Positions 15,127 to 21,147 of a stretch of 21,147 nt of DNA are shown here, piece by piece (the stretch's first letter is position 1; each line of letters opens with the position of its first letter). The notes below the pieces were generated by a model that saw only the letters and a program-made list of their open reading frames with translations, ran no database searches and had not been told where the DNA came from. Location of the stretch: positions 1 through 21,147 of the forward strand of contig DASUCS010000067.1 in the NCBI GenBank assembly GCA_036275935.1. Direction: 5' to 3'. The translations under genes were made by a program, and so were the position numbers. The stretch comes from DASUCS01 sp036275935 (GTDB taxonomy: Bacteria; Actinomycetota; Acidimicrobiia; Acidimicrobiales; JACDCH01).

Positions 15127-15417
15127 ATGCCAGGACTGATGCGAGGGGTCGCCCGTACGGCGGTCGTCGCCGGAACGGCGACAGCGGTGTCGAACCGGGT
15201 GTCGCGCCGTCAAGCGGGTCGGTGGGCGGCACAGGAAGACCAGCAATACGCCCAGCAGCAGTATCAGCAGATGCAGCCTCAGCCCGCTCCGCCGCCTCCT
15301 CCCGCGGCTGCGCCGGACACCCTCGGGCAGCTGAAGGAACTCGCGGAGCTCAAGAACCAGGGCATCCTGACCGAGGCCGAGTTCGCGGCACAGAAGGCCA
15401 AGATCCTCGCGTCGTAA
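15127..15417 (+). CDS. SHOCT-domain protein
   Basis: This 96-residue protein has three parts. An N-terminal Gly/Ala/Val-rich segment (1-24, MRGVARTAVVAGTATAVSN) ends in basic residues and could be a weak amphipathic or membrane-associated helix. A Gln/Pro-rich linker (36-62) includes five consecutive prolines. The C-terminal SHOCT domain (about 64-95) reads LGQLKELAELKNQGILTEAEF, then AAQKAKIL. SHOCT is a short helical-hairpin oligomerisation module usually found at protein ends, often in envelope or stress-related proteins. It is second in an operon with the DUF6325 gene and ends at a GC-rich hairpin shared with the convergent acetyltransferase gene. Confidence 0.92.
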   Translation: MPGLMRGVARTAVVAGTATAVSNRVSRRQAGRWAAQEDQQYAQQQYQQMQPQPAPPPPPAAAPDTLGQLKELAELKNQGILTEAEFAAQKAKILAS

Positions 15418-15422
15418 CTGCT

Positions 15423-15448
15423 GCGGCGCTTCCTACCGAACGCGCCGC
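15423..15448. terminator. Probable bidirectional hairpin between SHOCT and GNAT genes
   Basis: GCGGCGC (15423-15429) pairs perfectly with GCGCCGC (15442-15448) around a 12-nt loop. It sits exactly where two convergent genes end, and the GNAT stop codon is in the loop. There is only a short TT after the stem, so it would be a U-poor terminator serving both strands. Confidence 0.45.
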
Positions 15449-15873
15449 TTCCAGTAGAGGTTGCCATCGAGCGTGCCGTGCGCGACGAAGCCCGCGCGCT
15501 GTGCCAGTGCGAGTGACCGTTCGTTGTTCGGATCGATGAGCAGCGTCGCCGTGTCGTACGTCGTGTCCTCCGCGAGGTGCTGCAACAACAGCTCGACCGC
15601 TCGTGTGGCGTAACCGTTGCCGCGGTGCGCCGCGAACACGTTGTAACCGACGTTGACCTCACCCGACAGGAGCCACGGGCGGTCGACCTCGTAGTCGACC
15701 CACCCGACGATGTCGTGGTCGACGAGGATGCAGGCCGTGGGCACTGGGTGCGCGTCGCCCTCGCCCATGAAGCGGTGGAACAGCTCGTCGCGACCGGCGA
15801 CGAGCACCGCCGCGTCTCCGGCCACTGGTGCGCGGAGGACGACAACTCCGTCGGACCGCGCGCGCGTGAGCAC
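15433..15873 (-). CDS. GNAT-family N-acetyltransferase
   Basis: This protein of about 146 residues has the GNAT fold for acetyl-CoA-dependent acetylation. The acetyl-CoA pyrophosphate-binding motif A is RGNGYATRAVELLL (84-97), preceded by the strand VNVGYNVF. Motif B is NNERSLALAQRAGF (116-129), followed by the closing strand ending YWKRR. The pattern is close to the RimJ/RimL-type acetyltransferase_3 group that modifies protein N-termini or small amines; substrate unknown. I prefer GTG 15873, because the codons between it and ATG 15933 (AGA, TGT, TTT, CCA) are unlike the rest of the window. ATG 15933 would add 20 residues and remains possible. It is convergent with the SHOCT gene and divergent from the Tat-signal gene. 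Confidence 0.85.
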   Translation of the reverse strand: MLTRARSDGVVVLRAPVAGDAAVLVAGRDELFHRFMGEGDAHPVPTACILVDHDIVGWVDYEVDRPWLLSGEVNVGYNVFAAHRGNGYATRAVELLLQHLAEDTTYDTATLLIDPNNERSLALAQRAGFVAHGTLDGNLYWKRRVR

Positions 15874-15979
15874 CAAGTGACGCAGTCTGCCGCCGCCAAA
15901 TGGGACACAAGCCGGATTTCTCTCGAGCGTCATCCGCGCGCGCTGGTGGCTGCGAAAACAGCGCACGACAACAACCAGT

Positions 15980-15986
15980 AGGAGGG
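15980..15986 (+). promoter_or_regulatory. Strong Shine-Dalgarno of the Tat-signal gene
   Basis: AGGAGGG precedes ATG 15991 by 4 nt. It is the best ribosome-binding site in the window and fixes the start of the three-gene operon. No clear -10 or -35 was found in 15874-15979. Confidence 0.65.
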
Positions 15987-15990
15987 ACTG

Positions 15991-16263
15991 ATGGGCGAGG
16001 TATCACGTCGCGCGTTTCTCGTATCGGGTTCGGCAGGCGCGGTCGCGATCGCGGGCGTGGCCTCTGGCGGGCTCGGCACGATCGGCTTGGCGTCCGCCGA
16101 AGAGGGCGAGCTCACGCCCGACGAGCTCGAGGCGGTCGCCGCACCGATGTTGCTGCACGTGCGCGATGCGGCAGCCGGTGAGATCGAGATCCTCGTCGAG
16201 GATCAATCGGTCGTCGTCAACGACAAGACGCTCGTGGCCAAGGTGCTGCGGGCGGCCAAGTAG
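15991..16263 (+). CDS. Small Tat-exported protein of unknown function
   Basis: This 90-residue protein starts with a twin-arginine signal: SRRAFLV (5-11), a Gly/Ala-rich hydrophobic core and an AXA-type site at ASA (34-36), leaving a mature chain of about 54 residues. The mature part is acidic (EEGELTPDELEAVAAPML) and then contains VRDAAAGEIEILVEDQSVVVNDKTL, a likely beta hairpin ending in a basic helix. Tat signals mark proteins exported folded, often with a cofactor or bound to a partner that lacks its own signal. The stop is 9 bp from the DUF4331 start, so the two are co-transcribed. I do not recognise a characterised family. Confidence 0.88.
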   Translation: MGEVSRRAFLVSGSAGAVAIAGVASGGLGTIGLASAEEGELTPDELEAVAAPMLLHVRDAAAGEIEILVEDQSVVVNDKTLVAKVLRAAK

Positions 16264-16272
16264 GGGGTCACC

Positions 16273-17637
16273 GTGTCATCCCATCGCGAAGCACCAGCGA
16301 TCTCGAAGGATCCCGTTGCCGACAGCGCGGACCTGTATGCGTTCGTCAGCGCGAACGACACCGTCACGATCATTGCGAACTACGTGCCTGCTCAATTCGC
16401 GGCCGCCGGTCCGAACTTCTACGAGTTCGGTGACGACGTGCTGTACGAGATCCATGTCGACAACAACGGTGACGGTCTTCCCGACGTCACGTACCAGTTC
16501 CGGTTCGAGAACCAGGTCACCAACCCGGAGACGTTTCTCTACAACACCGGCCCCATCGACTCGCTGACATCACCGAACTGGAATCGTCGGCAGCTGTACT
16601 CCGTGACGCGAGTGAAGTCAGGGACGCCCACGGAGCTCGGAAGCTCGCTCCCTTGTCCGCCGTGCTTCGTTGGACGACGATCGAACCCGAACTACGACGA
16701 CGTCGCTGCTTCGGCGGTGCGAGACCTCTCCGGCGGCGGCCGGGTGTTCGCGGGGCAACGGGCCGATCCGTTCTTCGTCGACCTCGGCTCGGTGTTCGAC
16801 CTGGGTACGTTGCGGCCGTTCCAGGACGCGCACGTCATCCCGCTGTCGGGAGTGAGCAACGAGGGTCGGGACTCGCTGCGCAAGTCGAACGTGCACACGA
16901 TTGCGATCCAGGTGCCGATCACGGCGCTGACGTCCGATGGCAGCCGGCCGACGGATCCGATGGCGCAGAACTCGGTCATCGGGGTGTGGACGGCGGCCAG
17001 CCGCCAGAAGGGGAGCGTGCTCGACGGGCAGGGCGGCTGCACTGCGGCGGGTCCGTTCACGCAGGTCTCTCGCCTCGGCAACCCGCTGTTCAACGAGGTC
17101 ATCGTGCCCATGGGGGACAAGGACCACTGGAACGCGGTTGCGCCCGATCAGGACTCGGGGTTCGCCCACTACGTCGCCCAGCCGGAGCTGGCCAAGCTCC
17201 TGCCGGTGCTCTACCCGGGTGTGTTCCCGAACCTGCAGGGCTACACGAAAGATCGTGCGGATCTGCTCGCGATCCTCATGACCGGCATTCCGGCCGGTGT
17301 CGTGCCCGGGTTCCAGAACTTCACCGGCGGTACGCAGGCCGACTACTTGCGGCTCAACGTGGCGATTCCACCGTCAGCGAACGAGAACCACCTGGGTCTG
17401 GTCGCGGGCGACGCCGCCGGCTTCCCGAACGGTCGGCGCCTGCTCGACGACGTCGTCACCATCGAGCTCCGCGCGATCGCCGGCCTGACGATTCCACTCG
17501 TCGATCCGTCGTTCACGCCGGACGGCGCGACGTCGGCGATCGAGGACGGCAGCTTCAATCCCGCAGAGCGCATCACGCTCGCCGACTTCCCGTACGTGGG
17601 TCCGCCGCACAGCGGCTACCGCGTTCCCGGCGAATGA
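16273..17637 (+). CDS. DUF4331-family protein
   Basis: This 454-residue protein belongs to DUF4331, shown by SSHREAP at 2-8, DPVADSADLYAF (13-24), PNFYEFGDDVLYEI (47-60), the Gly/Asp-rich loop DNNGDG (63-68) that resembles a calcium-binding loop, and PNWNRRQLYSVTRV (101-114). A CPPC motif is at 128-131. The C-terminal part contains NENHLGLVAGDAAGFPNGRR and a final HSGYRVPG. Function is unknown; the family is predicted beta-rich and often extracellular. This copy has no signal peptide, and the family's N-terminal SSHREAP follows the initiator directly. After Met removal the chain would begin Ser-Ser-His, an ATCUN-type Cu/Ni-binding pattern. The GTG start is supported by AGGGGG 5 nt upstream. 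It lies between the Tat-signal gene and the His-Pro gene, overlapping the latter by 4 nt. Confidence 0.93.
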   Translation: MSSHREAPAISKDPVADSADLYAFVSANDTVTIIANYVPAQFAAAGPNFYEFGDDVLYEIHVDNNGDGLPDVTYQFRFENQVTNPETFLYNTGPIDSLTSPNWNRRQLYSVTRVKSGTPTELGSSLPCPPCFVGRRSNPNYDDVAASAVRDLSGGGRVFAGQRADPFFVDLGSVFDLGTLRPFQDAHVIPLSGVSNEGRDSLRKSNVHTIAIQVPITALTSDGSRPTDPMAQNSVIGVWTAASRQKGSVLDGQGGCTAAGPFTQVSRLGNPLFNEVIVPMGDKDHWNAVAPDQDSGFAHYVAQPELAKLLPVLYPGVFPNLQGYTKDRADLLAILMTGIPAGVVPGFQNFTGGTQADYLRLNVAIPPSANENHLGLVAGDAAGFPNGRRLLDDVVTIELRAIAGLTIPLVDPSFTPDGATSAIEDGSFNPAERITLADFPYVGPPHSGYRVPGE

Positions 17638-18013
17638 CTGCAACCCACACTCACACGCCGCACCCCCATCCGCATCCGCATCCGCATCCGCATCTGCAGC
17701 CGCAGCACCTGCACGTTGCGCCGGGGGCGGTGCCGGTGCTCGACATCGGAGATTCGGTGGGGGCACTGGTGGTGTATCTCGACGACCCGACGCCGAGCGG
17801 CGAGCTCGAGGCTCGTCCCCTCGGCGATCCGGGTGGCCGGTTCCACACCGGTGTGCATCCACGGGAGCTGTTCGGCCGCACGGTGCACATCGCGTTGTAT
17901 CCCGAGGTCGAGCACGGCACGTACGAGATCCTCGATGCGCAGCTGCAACCGATCGCCGTCGTCGACGTCGACGGCGGCGCGGTGTCCGAGCTGGACCTGC
18001 GAGGCGGCTCAGC

Positions 18014-18017
<4 letters not shown>
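17634..18017 (+). CDS. Small protein with N-terminal His-Pro repeat
   Basis: This 127-residue protein has ten His within the first 27 residues, mostly as six consecutive Pro-His dipeptides at 9-20. A tail of this kind binds Ni, Zn or Cu in known histidine-rich chaperones. The rest (about 31-127) is a predicted beta-rich domain: VPVLDIGDSVGALVVYLDD, then HTGVHPRELFGRTVHIALYP and a closing VVDVDGGAVSELDLRG. It resembles a family of small uncharacterised actinobacterial proteins of similar pattern (VLDIG.. ALVV..ELD). No signal peptide is present. ATG 17634 overlaps the DUF4331 stop (ATGA), a coupled-translation arrangement that also fixes the start. Its TAG overlaps the stop of the convergent decarboxylase gene within a CTAG palindrome. 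Confidence 0.88.
17667..17693 (+). repeat. Hexanucleotide CATCCG tandem repeat within the His-Pro gene
   Basis: Four perfect copies of CATCCG (17667-17690) plus a further CAT encode His-Pro dipeptides. A six-base unit keeps the frame, so copy-number change would alter the number of His without breaking the gene. Confidence 0.9.
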
Positions 18018-19396
<1,379 letters not shown>

Positions 19397-19403
19397 TGCC
19401 AGT

Positions 19404-19409
19404 GGTCTA
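19404..19409 (-). promoter_or_regulatory. TAGACC -10-like box of the decarboxylase gene
   Basis: On the minus strand TAGACC ends 7 nt before ATG 19396, in the 42-bp gap after the GH20 gene. It departs from TAnnnT at the last base but has the same spacing and no Shine-Dalgarno, so a separate leaderless transcript is possible. Confidence 0.3.
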
Positions 19410-19438
19410 GTGGCGCAGCTCGCACTCGATCGGCGGAG

Positions 19439-21147
19439 TTACCGGTCGGGCTTCACCCGCCAGCCGCCCCAGTCGGGATCCGGAGCTCCCGACTCGTAGG
19501 CGCGTCGCAGGTTCGCCAACCATTCGGCGCTGTCGTCGAGGCCCCCGGGACGGTTGCGCTGCAACCACAACGCACGGTGCTGTTCCATCAGGGACGACAA
19601 CCTGTTCGCGAGCTCAGAACGAGAAGAGGCCGCGACCGAACCGATGGTGCCGTCGCCGCCGAGCCGCGCTCGAGCGTCGTCGGTGAGGAGCGCGACCACG
19701 TCGGCACCCCACTGCACCTCGTCGACGAGCGCGCTCGCATCGGGCCGCTGCGACCGGGCACGGTCAGCGCGCGAGCGAGCGTTCGCCACGACCTCGGCGA
19801 CGGTGTCGAGCTCTGCTGTCGTGAGCCCGCGCGTCAGCCCGCGCCCGAGAGTGAGCTGCGGGAAGTACAGGTGCAGCGTGATCGTCGACATGTTGGGGAA
19901 CTGCGGGGTCACGACGCGGTGCGCGTCACCGAGGTCGAGCACCGCCGCAGCCAGCTCGCCGCTGGGGTCGTCGTAGCAGTGCACGCTGAGAGCCGCAGCC
20001 AGGTCGAGATCGGCATTCGTGTCGAGGCACCACGACACCGCGGCGCCGTACGCGAAACCCGGATCGCTGACCGGCAGTTGTTGCAGGTGGCCCTGATCGC
20101 CCCAGTCGGTGTTCAGGAGGCCGCGTCCACCATTGCTGAGCGCGGCCTCGGCGGCGATGCGGCAGTTGCCGATTGCGTTGGTCATCCTTCCCACGATCGA
20201 GAGCCAGCTCGATGTGCCCGGCGCGACCCAGAACGGCACCTCGCACTCGGCGAGCAGCGCGGTGCGTTTCGCGAACGGATGCCAGTCGTCGTAGCCCCAT
20301 TCGCAGACGGTCACTCCCTCGGGTAGCTGACGGAGTCGATCGGCATCGCCGGCGATCATGTCGCCCCACATCAACATCTCGCGCCCATCCAGCTCGGGCA
20401 GCGCGCGCAACGTCGCCACCCAGTGCAGGAACTCGTCCATTCGCGCTTTCGGCAACTCCCAGGCTTCGTCGAGCCCGACGTGCACCCGGCGACTGGTGAA
20501 CAGTGGCAACAGCTCCGCCAGCAGCTCTCGCACCAGTACGAGTGATTCCGGGTTGGCGGGATCGATCGTCATGGCCTTGCGTGCCATGCCCCATTCGTCG
20601 ACGAAGCCGTCGGGTTCCAGAGCGAGCGGCCGGTAACGCTCGTGGCGCAGCCACCGGTTCATGTGCCCGAGGCAGTTCTGGTTCGGGACGAGCTCGACAT
20701 GCCGCGCCCGGCAGTACGCGTCGAGCTCGCGGATCTCATCGGCGGTGAACGGGCTGGCGGTCGCGTGCACGTCGCCGTGGTTCCGGTACGCGAACGTGTG
20801 CTCGCTGTAGAGCTGGAGCTGGTTGATCTTCCACGACGCCAGACGATCGATCAGGGCGCGGACCGTCGCCATCGTCGGCACCTTGTCGCGCGAGACGTCG
20901 AGCATGACGCCGCGGGTCGCGATGTCGGGATGATCGCGGATCGTGCCGATCGGGAGCCGGCCGTCGTTGACGCGCTCGAGCTGCGCAAGCGTCGCGCGAC
21001 CGTAGAACGCGCCGGCGGCGTCGCCGGCGGCGAGCGTTGCACCGCCGTCGGTGATCGTCAGCTCGTAACCCTGTGCGGGTAGCGACGGATCGACGCGCTC
21101 GACCACCGTCGCGTCGTTCGTGAGGCGGTCGTCGAAGTCGACGAACC
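19439..21147 (-). CDS. GH20 beta-N-acetylhexosaminidase-like glycoside hydrolase, 5' end outside window
   Basis: The 3' portion of a gene, about 568 codons, runs off the window's right edge. It shows the glycoside hydrolase family 20 plan: an N-terminal accessory domain (YELTITDGGATLAAGDAAGA... FYGRATLAQL), then a TIM barrel beginning RGVMLDVSRDKVPT, with NHGDVHATASPFTADEI and NCLGHMNRW, and the catalytic Asp-Glu pair in VHVGLDEAW (codons at 20465-20470). GH20 enzymes remove terminal beta-linked GlcNAc or GalNAc using the substrate's own acetamido group. The C-terminal 190 residues are helical and outside the barrel. The frame is open and protein-like to the edge, so GTG 21106 is internal and no start is assigned. 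Whether a signal peptide exists cannot be seen. It is followed closely by the decarboxylase gene. Confidence 0.9.
   Translation of the reverse strand, partial: FVDFDDRLTNDATVVERVDPSLPAQGYELTITDGGATLAAGDAAGAFYGRATLAQLERVNDGRLPIGTIRDHPDIATRGVMLDVSRDKVPTMATVRALIDRLASWKINQLQLYSEHTFAYRNHGDVHATASPFTADEIRELDAYCRARHVELVPNQNCLGHMNRWLRHERYRPLALEPDGFVDEWGMARKAMTIDPANPESLVLVRELLAELLPLFTSRRVHVGLDEAWELPKARMDEFLHWVATLRALPELDGREMLMWGDMIAGDADRLRQLPEGVTVCEWGYDDWHPFAKRTALLAECEVPFWVAPGTSSWLSIVGRMTNAIGNCRIAAEAALSNGGRGLLNTDWGDQGHLQQLPVSDPGFAYGAAVSWCLDTNADLDLAAALSVHCYDDPSGELAAAVLDLGDAHRVVTPQFPNMSTITLHLYFPQLTLGRGLTRGLTTAELDTVAEVVANARSRADRARSQRPDASALVDEVQWGADVVALLTDDARARLGGDGTIGSVAASSRSELANRLSSLMEQHRALWLQRNRPGGLDDSAEWLANLRRAYESGAPDPDWGGWRVKPDR

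Noticed and set aside
14477..15232. Upstream extension of the P-type ATPase frame to 15232
   Set aside because: It is antisense to the DUF6325 and SHOCT genes, both with clear family motifs and Shine-Dalgarno sites.
17641..17700. Short repeats as a possible CRISPR or regulatory array
   Set aside because: The units are six bases without spacers and are in frame as His-Pro codons.
21104..21106. GTG as start of the GH20 gene
   Set aside because: The frame continues upstream to the window edge with protein-like residues (FVDFDDRLTNDATV) fitting the GH20 accessory domain.

Overview
The window is GC-rich, gene-dense bacterial DNA. Its gene content points to a high-GC actinobacterium, possibly class Acidimicrobiia: a topoisomerase I with a Lys/Ala-rich tail and no zinc fingers, a topA-tmk-holB block, a mycobacterial IniA/IniC-type dynamin pair, a DUF6325+SHOCT pair, and several genes that start without a Shine-Dalgarno site but with a TAnnnT-type box 7-9 nt upstream. 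The class-level placement is inference from gene content only. I see no phage, insertion sequence or CRISPR array.

Layout. 1-158 is non-coding and bounded by an 11-bp inverted repeat. 159-653 (-) is a Ser-rich lipoprotein, divergent from a short crotonase (710-1399, +) whose active site looks more like an enoyl-CoA isomerase than a hydratase. 1410-4746 (-) is a two-gene operon of IniA-like and IniC-like dynamin GTPases, transcribed away from topA. 4834-10654 (+) is a DNA-replication block: topA, an MFS exporter, thymidylate kinase and DNA polymerase III delta prime. 10655-11293 (-) is a second lipoprotein. A tRNA-Thr(CGT) lies at 11364-11436 (+), overlapped on the other strand by the end of a small coiled-coil-like gene.

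11738-14476 (-) is a large P-type ATPase with a complete catalytic core, but the transmembrane positions that bind Ca2+ in SERCA are all substituted. Divergent from it are a DUF6325 protein and a SHOCT-domain protein (14669-15417), followed by a convergent GNAT acetyltransferase (15433-15873, -). 15991-18017 (+) is a tight three-gene operon: a tiny Tat-exported protein, a DUF4331 protein whose N-terminus would be Ser-Ser-His after Met removal, and a protein with a His-Pro repeat. Together these suggest metal binding, which is a hypothesis. The window ends with a group II PLP decarboxylase (18014-19396, -) and a GH20 hexosaminidase-like gene (19439-21147, -) cut by the window edge.

How it fits together. 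The replication block is a typical housekeeping arrangement with an embedded exporter. The dynamin pair, the ATPase, the SHOCT/DUF6325 pair and the lipoproteins suggest cell-envelope functions. The best candidates for undescribed biology are the Tat/DUF4331/His-Pro operon and the P-type ATPase with unusual transport-site residues.
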